This document shows positions 1 through 13,400 of a DNA stretch of 64,000 nucleotides, in pieces. The notes beneath the pieces were generated by a model. The model saw nothing but the letters and a program-made list of their open reading frames with translations, searched no databases and was not told the DNA's origin. Where the stretch lies: NCBI GenBank assembly GCA_029582265.1, contig CM055820.1:14559695-14623694 (forward strand). Reading direction: 5' to 3'. Source of the stretch: Zoroaster sp. YZ-2022. Lineage: Eukaryota; Echinodermata; Asteroidea; Forcipulatida; Zoroasteridae. Numbering within the stretch: position 1 is the first letter of the stretch; each line of letters begins with the position of its first letter. The position numbers were made by a program, and so were the translations under genes.

Positions 1-836
1 TTTTTTACTCACAGGTTATGTAGTAACTGAAACACCACACAAATTGTCATTTACTTGTCTGTGACAGAAGAAAATATAGAAACAAATTTGTAGGGAACAT
101 TGATTACTTTGATAGTTTGGCGCAAATCTGTGGGATTGCAAAAATTTCAAAAAATGGTTTGTGTGGTTTATTAGGTTGGCTTTATAATAATAAAAATGCA
201 TTAACCATGACCCAAAGGTTAGTGTTATCACATGTTGCAATCAACACAGCCGTCTTTCATGTACAAGTCTATGAGAATCAGAATGAGGCTAACGTCCAAG
301 ATTAGACTGGTGCCTATAGTGAGATGACACTACATCATAGTGATCTTTACCATGTGTTTTAGGTAACTAGACAATCATGGTCGCAATGCAATCTCCAAAT
401 ATATTGTTTTCCCCCCTGCCACATTTCCACCTGCCACATTTGAATCCAACTCAATTAAATTACTAACATGGCTGAATTGACTTGACTTGAAAATGAACTT
501 TTTTATCAAACAGAGAGAGAGAGATTTTGAAAAGAAACAAAGCGTCTTACCTCGGCGAAGTAGCTGAAGATAGGTTTGTAACCTTTGCCCTTGAGAACGC
601 TACCTTTGAACCTGAAACATTGACAATTGAACAGTCACTTGAATACATCGTTGATAGAATGTTATGCAAAGTTATACATTTCCATGTACATTCAGGGACC
701 AATTTCATAGCACGACAAAGCTGACAATTATTTGCTAAATTCCTGACCCTTATTGCTAGCAAATAGTGACTTAACAATACAAATTCACTTTAAAAGTGCA
801 TGCATTGTGCCCAAATTTCTTGCTGACATGTGAAAT
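1..836. other. No recognisable gene (intron or flank of IARS1)
   Basis: AT-rich sequence upstream (in plus coordinates) of a minisatellite. The short open frames here show no family resemblance and no good splice context that I can defend. The next synthetase exon, which should follow the one at 1401-1471, was looked for on the minus strand and not found, so it probably lies beyond base 1. Confidence 0.5.
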
Positions 837-899
837 ATGCTTACGTCTAGCACAACAACTGCAAAATACGGCAAACAACATACTATCACTGCCCTATCT

Positions 900-1397
900 A
901 TCAATAGCGATCTAACATGTGCCCTCAACAGCTCACATACAGTGCGAATAGCTTCAAGGAGTTCCCTCAACAGCTCACATGCAGTGCGATTAGCTTCAAG
1001 GAGTCCCCTCAACAGCTCACGCAGTGGGAATAGCTTCAAGTTCACTCAACAGCTCACGCAGTGCGAATAGCTTCAAAGAGTTCCCTCAACAGCTCACGCG
1101 CAGTACAAATAGCTTCAAGAAAGCTCCCTCAACAGCTCACGCGCAGTGCGATTAACTTCAAGGAGTTCACTCAACAGCTCACGCGCAGTGCGAATAGCTT
1201 CAAGAAAGAGCTCCCTCAACAGCTCACACGCAGTGCGAATAGCTTCAAGAAAGAGTACACTCAAACAGCTCAAGCGCAGTGCGAATAGCTTCAAGAAAGA
1301 GCTCCCTCAACAGCTCATGCGTAGTGCGAATAGCTTCAAGAAAGAGTACACTCAAACAGCTCAAGCGCAGTGCGAATAGCTTCAAGAAAGAGTTCCT
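900..1397. repeat. Minisatellite of about 43-48 bp units
   Basis: About eleven tandem copies of a unit containing CTCAACAGCTCACGCGCAG followed by TGCGAATAGCTTCAAG. Units differ by short indels (AAGAAAGAG blocks). The last unit runs straight into the splice donor of the synthetase exon at 1401, so the array begins about four bases into that intron. Confidence 0.9.
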
Positions 1398-1400
1398 TAC

Positions 1401-1471
1401 CTGTCAATTATCTCATACTCATCTTCTCCTTTGAATAGAGCAGGTAACCTTGCCTCCATCATGATGTACAC
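1401..1471 (-). CDS. IARS1: IARS1 exon 7
   Basis: 71 bp between a TTTAG acceptor and a CAG|GTAAGG donor. It encodes [13 protein letters not shown] then a short acidic stretch ending in EIIDR, matching the LMEARL segment in the editing domain of cytosolic IARS1. It enters in phase 0 and leaves two bases for the next, unseen exon. Confidence 0.9.
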
Positions 1472-4400
1472 CTAAACAACACACATATTTATAATATTTA
1501 ATTGTATCATTAAATTCATCAACACAATTATTTGTATTGCTATTGAAAAACATTAAATGTATACAAATATGAATGTTAACACAAGGCTTCTTTGAATCCT
1601 GGCGGCGACCATGGTACTTGTGTCCTTGAGCAGGACACTTCACTGTACAGTGCTCCTCTTCACCCAGGAGTATAAATGGGTACCTGTGAGGGTAGAGGTT
1701 GATATTGTGGTTGAAAAAGCTTCCGATGTGCTACGGTAGCTCAGGGCTGTATACTCTCAGGGAGCTGAGAAAGTTTAAGGATTGATATTGGCCCAATGAC
1801 CAGGGATAATAATGTAAAAGCGCCTTGTATCCTTTGGCAATTTGGCGCTCTATAAATCCAGTTATTATTTTTGTCCACAACCCACCCCAGACTGAGGGAT
1901 CTCCTATATCCTAAGTCAACCACCCTCCATCCCCCTGTGCTTGTCAACAACTGATTCAGTTCAGTGAGCACACACTCCTCTCCCCCAACCCATAGGATCC
2001 TAGTCTCAACAGTTCCCGCCTGCACGCCTCAACGAACTAATCCTCCAGCATCCATTCATGGGATGATCCTCCAGCAGTCTACTTAAGCAGCAGCATTTTC
2101 CAGAGTCCGGCATTCTCCTGAGGACGATCAGAGCATACTGATCGAAACGTCGAGTTGTACCACCAGTTCTTTTCAGAACTAATTACTACTCAATTGAGAT
2201 TCCACATGGTGTCACCGCAATTAGTCTTACTTATCATCCTCACCATGCAAAGCTACAAGTTTTACCAGTTATTGTTATTATATTTTGAACAGTAAAATTG
2301 ACAACTGTTAGGATTCCATCATGACAGTAGGTACACAATCACACAGAATCTATGGCTTAGAAGAGGACAGAGTTCATATGAGATCAAGCAAGTTCTCTAG
2401 ACAGCAATTCTTGTAAGATGCATCTGAGATGTCAATTACCTTGCCATCTTTCTTGTGCAAAATTTTCACGTACTCCATGTCCCCATTTAGACATACTGCC
2501 AGGTTGCTAGGTAACGTCCATGGAGTGGTTGTCCAGGCGATAAGACTGACATTAGGATCCTCATCCAATGGAAAACTCACAATCACTGTATGATTTGAAA
2601 AAGAAAAATCACAGGCAACTATCAATCCATCTGAGTTACAGAATCAATACAGAATTCAACATAAATTTTGCAACCCTAGATCTGCGCCCCCCAACCTCCA
2701 TTCCTATGTTTAGCAATTTCAATTTTGCTCCGATATCGCTTGAGCAAATGTTTCCAAGGAGATGTTGGTTTTCAACCATTACTGTATGAGTGTAGGGGGT
2801 GTGCCCATGATTGTCCATGTTTCTATCATGTTTATAACCTGTGCCAGTTGACCTATGACCTACCAGCAGGATCCACGACATCCTTGTAGTTTTGTCCAGA
2901 CTCAAAGTTAGATAGTGGTGTGTTACATGCTGTTGAGAATGGCATTACCTAAATGAGGAAAAAACACATCATATAGTCATTACAAGGAACTTGATATATC
3001 GGTAAATAAAAATTACATTTTAAAACCATGTACAGTGTACAAACAAATATAACACTCGGTGTAACAATGACACAATTGACACCTTTAATTTGGATGTAAA
3101 CATCTGAAAATTTTCAATAATTTATGAAAAACATATTTTATATCTTGCTCAATCTTCTCCAATAATTACAACCAATAAAAATTCATCATCAAAATGAATA
3201 TTTTTAATGGATGAGAAAATTGTTTATAGTTGTATGGCCCATCTGGGGGATGTAGTTGGGGGTTCTCATGCTTTGGATGGGATGTTAACCCGGAGGGTCC
3301 TTGGTATTAGGCAATTAATGGAACCCACAAAATTTAATGTGAAAGAGAAGGTGTTTACACCATTGTCTCTGGAGAGAAGGTGTTTACACCATTGTCTCTG
3401 GAATGGCAGCAAAATGTATCCTTTATAAATGACTCATTTTATATTATTATTAAACATTTTTAAAGTGAACAAAGAAATATTTGTGACCCGCTGTGTGAAT
3501 ATGAGTCACAAGTCGCAAATTTGAAAAATTGAGATTTCTATGTGGCTGGAAAGAATACATCATCAGCTTTTATTTGGTATGTTAGAGGTGTGTGACGTAT
3601 TGCATTATGGAGATTTTTAACCCTCCTATAGGTTCAACACTCAAAGACACTCAAAATTTGTATGTCTCTCTTAACCCATTGACTTTGTGCAGTGCACTCA
3701 AATACATGCAAACATATGTGGCTGTAATAGGAGGTCAAACCCAACGACACTCAAAATTTGTATGTAACTCCCAACCCATTGACTTTGTGCAGTGCACTCA
3801 AGGAGGTCAAACCAAAACCAAGTACATACACAGCTCTGTGTGACTGTGGTTTGACCTATTGGCAATGCAATCAAAAATACTCAAGTGAGTGTCTGTGGGT
3901 GCCGTGCTAACTGGGCCAAATTTCAGCCTGGGCATAGGAGGGTTAATAATCAACATTTTTAATAATCAATAATAACACAATTGAATTGTTTGGAAAAACA
4001 AACATTCAAAATGTGACATGCATTATTAATGAGCTGTTCATGAGTTCGCTGCAGTTACCCATAGCAACCAATAGGTTCAGAAAATCCAATTGAGTTGAAT
4101 TTTTCAGTGGGCAGTCTTCTAACATGAAAACCCCAAAACAGATTTTCAACAAAACAAAAAAAAATCACCCTCTACACACAACATTCAATTGCCTATTACG
4201 TGTAAACGCATGGTGCGACATGCGACTCATTTTCACAGAGCAGGTGACATTTACCTGTGACCCTCTGGGTGTACCCAGCGGCGTAGCCAGGACTTTTTCA
4301 GTGGGGGGGGCATTGCTTTTCAGTGGGGGGGCAGGGGGGGGGGGAAGGGGTATGGGTTTTTCCCCTTTTCTTTTTCTTTTGGGGTACTATGAGGATTTTT

Positions 4401-7400
4401 CGTGGGGGGCACTGGAAATTTGTGGGGGCACATGCCGCACATGCCCCCCCCTCCCCCCTCCCCCCTAGGGTGTACCTTGTCAGCTTCTCTTGTGCTTTAT
4501 TTGATTTTTATTATTAATAATGTACTCACCTTAAAGCCTCGATATACCAATCCGCTATCAAACAGTTGTCTGAAGACCCACCAGATGGACTCCATGAACC
4601 ACGGATACAATGTCTTGTAGTCCTTCTTGAAGTCTATCCATCGTCCCAAACGTGTCACAATAAACTGTAAGAATGATTGAATAAATATAATAATAATATG
4701 GACTACATGCGCAGGTATCCATCAAACTGGTACCCATTATCATCATCATCATATCATTATATTTATTAACCCTAACCTTCCCAAATCCTCCAAAATCCTC
4801 TTTGCTCAAGTGAAGGATTTTGAAGGATTGAGGTTACATGCTACATGCTCATGTACATCTATGTTTGTTGTAGTGATTGCAAGGTCAGTGCTTGGGTCAG
4901 TGGACACTGTTTATTGCTCCATGCATGCAGAGAGGGTCCCTGGCTATGTACATGTATCACAGATTAGAAACACATGTGTGCATACATGTCATGTGCTTGC
5001 TTTACTACTGAAAGATTTTGGAGGATTCAGGTTATGTGTAAGCAAATGGGCCTAGGGAGTTAGGAAGGATTCATGCATTTATGTGTAAGCAAATGGGCCT
5101 AGGGAGTTAGGAAGGATTCAGGTTATGTGTAAGCAAATGGGCCTAGGGAGTTAGGGAGGATTCAGGTTATGTGTAAGCAAATGGGCCTAGGGAGTTAGGA
5201 AGGATTCAGGTTATGTGTAAGCAAATGGGCCTAGGGAGTTAGGAAGGATTCAGGTTATGTGTAAGCAAATGGGCCTAGGGAGTTAGGAAGGATTCAGGTT
5301 ATGTGTAAGCAAATGGGCCTAGGGAATTATGAAGGATTCAGGTTATGTGTAAGCAAATGGGCCTAGGGAGTTAGGGAGGATTCAGGTTATGTGTAAGCAA
5401 ATGGGCCTTGGGAGTTAGGAAGGATTCAGGTTATGTGTAAGCAAATGGGCCTAGGGAGTTAGGAAGGATTCAGGTTATGTGTAAGCAAATGGGCCTAGGG
5501 AGTTAGGGTTAATCATCATTATACCCCTGCTCATCAGGCTCATAAATCATTCCTGAAATTTCCGCTCCCTGGGGAGTATACAGCTCAATTGCTGCCATTT
5601 CGGCGCATATAGCAGAGCTGCCAACTCTTCCGGATTCTGCGGAAGACTGTGTATTTGACGGTAATTTACTTACTTAAAATATATGCAAGGAGGCCTCTCC
5701 TTTCGGCACCAAAAGGAGAGGCCTCCTTGCATATATTTTAAGTAAGTAAATTACCGTCAAATACGCAAAGTCTTCCGCAGAATCCGGAAGAGTTGGCAGC
5801 TCTGATATAGGGCTAATCAAACACAACAACCAACTCTGCCCTCACAGGTACCCATTTACCCCTGGGTGGAGAGAAGCAATTATGGTAAAGTATCTTAAGG
5901 ACACAAGCACCATGGTCACAGCCAGGTTTTAAACCCACATTCTGACGACTCAACCATCAAAACACAAATTAGGTACACCAAACTACTCGGCCATGGTTTT
6001 TCAAAATAAAATCAATAAACTGTATATTTTCATCATCACAGCTGCTCTCTTATTTTTTGTTTATCTGAAAATTCTGGTTTTTGTTTAACTTGTTTTTTTT
6101 TTTTAGTGTGGGATTAGAAATTATTACATTTTCTAATTAATAAATTAAATATTGCAGAGATTGTCAACAGTCAACACATGGCTTAGAACCTAGATTGTTT
6201 AAATATGGCCAAAAAACTTTTCATAAATGAAATGTTTAAACATTTTGAATTGGTGGTTCTTTCTGTTGTAACATTGTTCCTATTCAGTTGAGCCAATCTA
6301 TCCCTTATTATATTCCTCCGGATCCTTACCTCCCAGTCACTTGAGTATCTCATCACAATCTTACGACACTCATTGTTGTATGCCTCAATACCCATCTTAG
6401 CAACATCCTCTGGACCCTTGATTCCAAGCATCTTGTCAATTTCATACTCCTGTAAGATAACAGTTTTCAAGGTTTTAACATATATTCCAGGCATGGAATT
6501 TCATTCTTGTAGAAGCAAGGCCACTTTTCCCGAGTAAAGGGCACTTCCATTAGAATATCAGAATGTCTATGAGAACATGTCTAAGGGACACCAAGGACAA
6601 GACCAGGGCAATGGAGGCATTAGTGTCCTTAGCCTCCATGTATTTCCAGACCTGATGTTCCTTGGGGGATTCAACCATAATCAAGGGAAATGAAAGCTGC
6701 ATGGACAGCAATGTTGATGATATATGTTCTAGGTGACCAGCCCAACACACAACGCACATGTGTACCAAGTTGCTAAAAATAACGGTAAGTTCCAGAATTT
6801 GATTCAATTTATTCCAATGTTAAGAACCATGTTGTTGATTAAATCATTAACCCTAACCCTCTTTAACCCTAACCCTCTTTAACCCTAACCCTCTTTAACC
6901 CTAACAACCCCAAACCAATCAAACTCCAATGGCTAGTTGTGTTGGATTTTGATGGACTCTGTACTGTATAGCCCAGACTGGGATACTTTACATGGGGCCG
7001 GGTGTCCCAATTCCATCTAAGTCCAACAGTTGGGTGGTAGTGTAACACTTGATTTGGATGGGTTACTTTAGCTGGCCGTTGATAATGACGAAGAGACAAA
7101 CAATGATGAAGAGACAGGCTGAGACGATGTATCTTTGGGCTTATAACAGATTAGGTTTATTATAAATCTGTGGCTTTGACAAAGATAATTCTAGCTGTAC
7201 AGTAGAGAGATAGAGAGAGAAGTGTAGTAGGTAACAGCAGGAGACGAAGTGAGTTTTCTATTCTAAAGAATAACTATATAAACTGGATGGAACTGGTCAC
7301 TTACAATAGTGGGGTATTGTGTTTGGATTATAATAGGGGAGGTCTAAGTGATAATTAAATTGGTCTAGGGGATGTCAGGGAGGTCTAAGTGATAATTAAA

Positions 7401-10400
7401 TTGGTCTAGGGGATGTCAGTCTTGGCATGGAGGAAGGAAAAGAAAGGAGTTCGAACGAGCCAGTGATCAAACGTTCAGACTGCCTCGCCGAAGTCGTAAA
7501 AACAGCAGGGGCTACACTCTGTAAACACTGGTCTTAATCCAATTAGCGCGATTCCAAGTCGAGGGAGACCGTCGGCTGCAAGGACCCGGATGTGATCTTC
7601 AGTGTTTGCGCATGCGTAAAATGATTTTTGTGTTGCCTGTCGCGATGCGTGTGTCTCGCGATGTTCGATCAAGATGGCGGCGTACGGTAAAGACGATTTT
7701 GTGTATGGCTCGGATCTCAGCGATTTTAGTGACATTTCCGAGAATGATTTAGACCCAAATGAGTTATCAGATTGTAGCTTTAGTTCAGAAAACGACGATC
7801 GGCAATACTGTATTTGTGGAAAAGCTTCAACAATGGAGATGATTGCATGCGAAGGTGAAGAATGCGATCATCTGGTGGCATTACAATTGTGCTGGTTTTG
7901 CCATTAACACTATTCCTGGTCCATTAGACTCCTGGATTTGTGATCGTTGTCGCCCAGGAACAAGCACAGGTAAGCAAGAAGAATTTTATTGGTCTCACTA
8001 GTTTTTTTTTGTTTTTTTTCGGCCATTTTTTTTTTTCAGAAAACCTAATAATTGTATAAAATATGAAGATAAACTCGCCAAAGGCAAAGTAAAAATAAAA
8101 AAAAAAAAAAATTTGAAAGCTCACTTGTCATTCACATCTGCCATGTTGCAACAACAAAATTAGGATCTATGTTAGGCCCCCACCTTTGGACTTGGTAGTT
8201 GTCTGGGCATCTATGATCTAGGCTACCCAAATAAAATAATGGATAAATAAAATTGATGAGTATTTTTAACAAAAGATTGGTTATGAGTAAAACCTGATTT
8301 AAATAAAGCAATTTAATTTGTGTTTTACATTCTTAAATCAGGAAGCGTAAACACTGAAGAGTCGTTCCCATCAGCTTCTCTCCACACAACAGCAGAACCT
8401 GCTGCTGCAAGAACATCTACAGAGGAACCTGCTGCTGCAAGTACATGTACAGAGGAACCTGCTGCTGCAGCTCCAACTACAAAGAAAACTCCAAAAAGCA
8501 GGTCTAGGAAAGCCAAAAAAAAAGGTACAATGTACATGCATATTTGACGATTTTTCCATCAAATCTGGTTTTATTAAAACCTTTTGGTTGGTATTATATA
8601 ATGAATATTTTACAAGCATGCTTGGATATAGCTGCGATAATCGTAGCTCTTGGTCACGTCCCTTACACCGAAGAGGCACGACAGATCATATGTTCAAATT
8701 TTGCTGACGCTTTTTTCAACATTTTAAACATACCAATTGTTTTTATTTTCATTAATTTGTTTTTGAAAATTGTTTACCACATAGTCCATTTGAGCACTTG
8801 GATCTAAGGGACGTGATCAAGTGCTAAGATTAACACAGCTACATGTAGCTTGGATAACAAAACATATCCTTATAAACGGTCTGCAATTTTTGCAGAAAAT
8901 GATTTTTCAAACAGAAAAAACATTGTTTTGTATAAACATTCAAATAGACTTATGTTGTTCCCCAGTGTTTCATTTTAAGAAATACGAGGAGAGCTTTAAA
9001 TTGCCCTCCTTAAATTATTGAGGAGAGCTATTTACACTGCTCAGAACCACATTTACTTAACACATTAGAGTACAAAGTGGATTAAAAACATGATTTTATT
9101 GCTATTTTGGCTGCATGATGCAAGGAAATAAACGCCACATCAGTAGTTAATTTCCGTTTGTCAATGAAATTGTGTCTTTTCCCCTTCAGACCTTATCTTA
9201 TATATGTCTACAAGTGGTTTTTTTTTCGTCAGAATCCTAACTGAAATTTTAACCATCTGTGTTTTTTTTTCTTTTTTTCAACAGTTTCCAGAAGACCAGA
9301 AGCCATTTTTGATGGTGAACTTGCCAAGGAGCAAGCTTCGAAGTATTTCAAGACTAGTCTTCAACAGATGAAGACCCACCCTGTTTTTAGGGCAAGATAT
9401 CCTGCAGCTCTTTGCGTGATGGCATTGGTAATGCAGCTAATGGAACTTCTTGACAGCCAAGAATTTGAAGTCTTTTGTCAAGACACGGTTGCTGCTCTTT
9501 GGATCGTTGTAACTGCTGGTGATACTAAACATCTGAAGCCAGAGGGTTATGAAATAATGTGGCGTTCTTTTCATACTTATAGATTAAGTAGCATTGCTAA
9601 TTGGAAGAGATTCTTGCATTCAGTACATTTAGACGACAATGGTCAACATGTTTACCTTCTATATCAATATTTATTACAAGCGGTGTTGGATTTATTAATT
9701 AAAGACCGAAATAATACAGATAAACCAGAGCAGTCAGTAAAACAGCAACCCAAACCCATAACAATAGAAGAGCAAGTATTAAGATATGTAGCAGGTTATG
9801 TCCCCTTCTCATTACATAAGAAATTTTCCAAACAACTAATGAAACTGCCCGAACATTATTGTAAATTTTTAAAGACATGGAAAACTTGTACATCTGATAC
9901 TGCAAAAACATTTTTGGAATATACTAATGAGTGGATTGAGGCCCAAAACCGAGGTGGCCTATTTCATGTTTCTGATGGAGTCTACCTACTTTTCTGAAGC
10001 ATTGAATTTGTCACGAGAGAATATCTCACAACATCAAATATTGAGTCATTTCCAGGGCTTGATGTTCAGACAGAACTCTTTGACAAAATAGTTGCTGACC
10101 AGAAAGTACAACGTTACTGGTGTAGCTAACAGGGGAAAATTCTACAAAATTGCTAGGTATAATTGCAAAGCAGTGGATTAAAATCAGAACAAAAGCTTTC
10201 ATCAATGTTTACTTAAATTTAAGAAAGGCATCTGGTAGTGGTGTCTCAAAGAAAGCAGAGAAGGCTCTACGTAAGGATTTAAGTGTTTGATCAAAACACT
10301 GTAAACTTGAAGTTATAACTCATTCATAAGTCTTAACCAGTTAACATTGGAGGCCGGATTAAATATTTTTATGGATTTTTGCCTTATCCCTTTATCCAAG

Positions 10401-13400
10401 ATTGATTCGTTTGTACAACCAGTTGTTTTTATAAAAGGACGCTATTTGGTCCATTGTTACGAGGTCTTTTGTCCAGGCAAGTTAAGGCTGTGTTTTTTCG
10501 AGCCGGGCTGACTGTGACAGAACAACAATGCACGGTCCAGGTTTTGGTACAATATACTCGCACAACTCAAATTCTATCCATTGAAAAACTCAAAATGTCA
10601 GTGAGCAAACGTTTTTTTTCTCTTCGTCCTGAAACATTTTCTTTGACATGAAAAATTGTTAATGGCTATAATTTTTTTCTTCTGATTTTTCACTGAAAAT
10701 AATCCCGTACGGGGGACTGGAAAAACTTTTAAACCCGATGGCAACCGGTTAAGAGATTTTGAAAATTATATAACCCCCTGTATATTTGTTTTCAATTAAA
10801 AACACTTTGGCTTTATAACGTTTATTGTAAATATTCAACAAGTTGATTTTCTGTACATCGCACAAAACTAGTTAAAATGAAGCCTCCAGTAATGTATGTA
10901 CATGTACAGTACTAGAAGTAATGCAATATTTACATGTTGTATCAACTCTTGTTAACACACTCCATGTGTTACATTTTCTTCACAATACATGTACATGTTT
11001 TTATGTAAAGCAAACTGTTTTGATTATATGGGAAATAAAACAGAAAGCCAAAATTGTTTCCCAACAGTCATTATTTATTTATCCCTCGTAATAACAATTC
11101 GTTCGACTCTAAATAATATTGAGTTGGAACAAAACAAAATTTTAGAAAATTTAATGATTTCATTTCAAAATTTGTCTGCCAAAAATAAAAATGACAAATA
11201 ATTGCCCTCAAATTAATGTCTCATGGTTGATGGCTCACATTTGCTGGATGTCAATGGTGACCTTTTGTCCATGAGACCTACACAGTCTATTGGAGATGCA
11301 CATGTACATGTAAATGCAATTGTAATAAGTACAGCACAGCTTGAAAAACTATGCTTTTTTTTCAAAAGAACCCCAAAGCCTAAAGAAATTTAATGCCATC
11401 TTGGATAAAAAATTACTTTCTTCGAGGAAGAGGAGTGCTGTCAAGATGAATTTCCTGATCGGGTCTATCTGCCAGACGGCAGTTACCTCTCTTCGATGCC
11501 TTTACACTGCTTGAAGCAACATGTAATGCCAGCATGTTGTGCCCAAACTGCTCGACTGTAGGGTTGTCGTTGCATCCCCCTGCACCCCGTTGCTTGCTAA
11601 AGTACTCTTCTAACGGGTCCTTGTTGAATTTCTCGCTAAGAAGAAACTCAACTCTAGGCAGTTTGAGAAGAATCTTCGCGAGACTGACAAAGGAGTGCAC
11701 TGAAAATACAAAATAATTCATAGGAAATAAAAAGGAGAAAACTAATTCTGGACAACAACAAAAATGTAGGGCATTGCCGTTAAAGCTCAGTTTAACCTTC
11801 AATTTCCCTTCATTTTTCCTGTATCATACCTTTAAACAATGGAAGTTTATATAAAAGAAAATGACATTTGACAAAACTAAAGATGTCCGTTTCTCTTTCT
11901 CCCTGAGTTATTTTGCCAGTTGTCATGTGGGGTATTAATTCAAATGTATTGCAAATCTGAAACAAAAAATTGTTTATCAAATATTTATTAAAAAAATGAA
12001 GAAAAAAAAAAAAAAACCAAAACCCCCCCCCCAAAAAAAAACCAGTTGATTGTTCTGTTTATTTTCAAGAAGAAGAGAATGAGGGCCTTTAAAAAAAAAA
12101 ATTCTAGGATGGCCGCCAAGCATCTAAATTCAAAATGGCCATCAACATTTTATTTATACATGTACAAATGGTGCCAAGATGAAACAAAAATACATGAAAA
12201 ATCTAGACTTTTTGGGTGGGGGTAAAGGAGAAAAATGCAGCTTCAAAAAAGGATGCAGGCGGGGATGATCAACTGGTGTTTTTTTTACTTGGTCTAATGC
12301 CTCTGAGAATTGAGTACCTAAATATACACGTACCTGTGATTTTTAGTCCATTGATTGTCTCCCTGCTTAGACACATTTTCTTCTTGGTAGCCTTGTCTAA
12401 CTGATGAGACTCTACTTCGTCCTCCCAGCTTGTCAGAAATCCAAGAAAGTCTGTCAACAGCCACTGTGAAAAGTTTAATTGGAACCGGGTGACACTTAGT
12501 AAATACAGTTCAGGCACATAAGAAAAGGTTCTAAGTCAAATTAGTTAAAATAATACAGTTTAAAGAATGTATTTTATACAAAAACAAAAGAATTTTCAAA
12601 AGTACACTTTTCTTTTTGTTTATGAAAAGAGTGAAATCATAAATGCAGCTGCAGAGAAATTCATGTCGTCATAGGGGGAGACAATATTAGCAAGGAAACC
12701 AGTTTGGGAGTATGTGATTTTTTTGCATTATATAAGGCCTTTTGGCAAGCAGAAAAAGGTTTAACCGGAGCGTGCTTACAATGATTAACAGCCTGAACGA
12801 GTATCAGTGTGATAGCCGTCACTGGGGAGAGTGAGGAACAGTTATAAAGAGACAAGCTTCAGAAAACTTTGGAGGTGTCAGGTTGGTTTAAATTTGGGGG
12901 AAGGAGGGAAGAAAGAAAGAGGGATGGTAAGGGTTGGAAATGAGGGGAGTGGTGGGGAACGTGCTAGGTTGAGCGGGGGAGGGGGGGGGGGGGGGAGGAC
13001 AGTAATATGGTGCCTGTCCGCATGTCCATGGACTGGTTAAAGGATGTTCTCTTACCTCAAAACGCCAGTCATCGGAACTTCTGTATGGCTCCAGTGCAGG
13101 TTTCCTTAGCCGTGAAGCTTTGAAGGTGTTCGATACATTCAGGCAGTCAAAAAATTTATCGAAAAACTCTACAAATGTCTCGGTTGACTTGGTCTCTAGC
13201 TTCCCCTGTGATCTGAATGCATTGACCACTGTTGTACTCAAAACCTGAAGTTTTAATTAACAGAGAAATATTCAGAGTTGATGATATTGATGTAAAGAAT
13301 TAATTCTACTCAGGAGCCGTATATTGTTTTTGCCATTCTCCCTCTTGTCTGAGAGTACGGCAAGATCACCACAAATCAATGACATTTAGTTTCAAAAGTA

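Noticed and set aside
527..724. 65-residue plus-strand frame as a missing synthetase exon
   Set aside because: Wrong strand and no similarity to the expected FPGAY-type continuation of IARS1.
837..1379. Plus-strand frames of 75-77 residues as a repeat protein
   Set aside because: They are readings of the minisatellite; several overlapping frames are open simply because the repeat lacks stops.
6847..6905. Telomere-like TTAACCCTAACCC repeats
   Set aside because: The unit is 17 bp with CTCTT spacers and belongs to the end of a TTAA-type MITE family seen six times; it is not a TTAGGG array.
12888..13040. Proline/glycine-rich frames
   Set aside because: They come from a G run and purine-rich intron sequence of the transposase gene.
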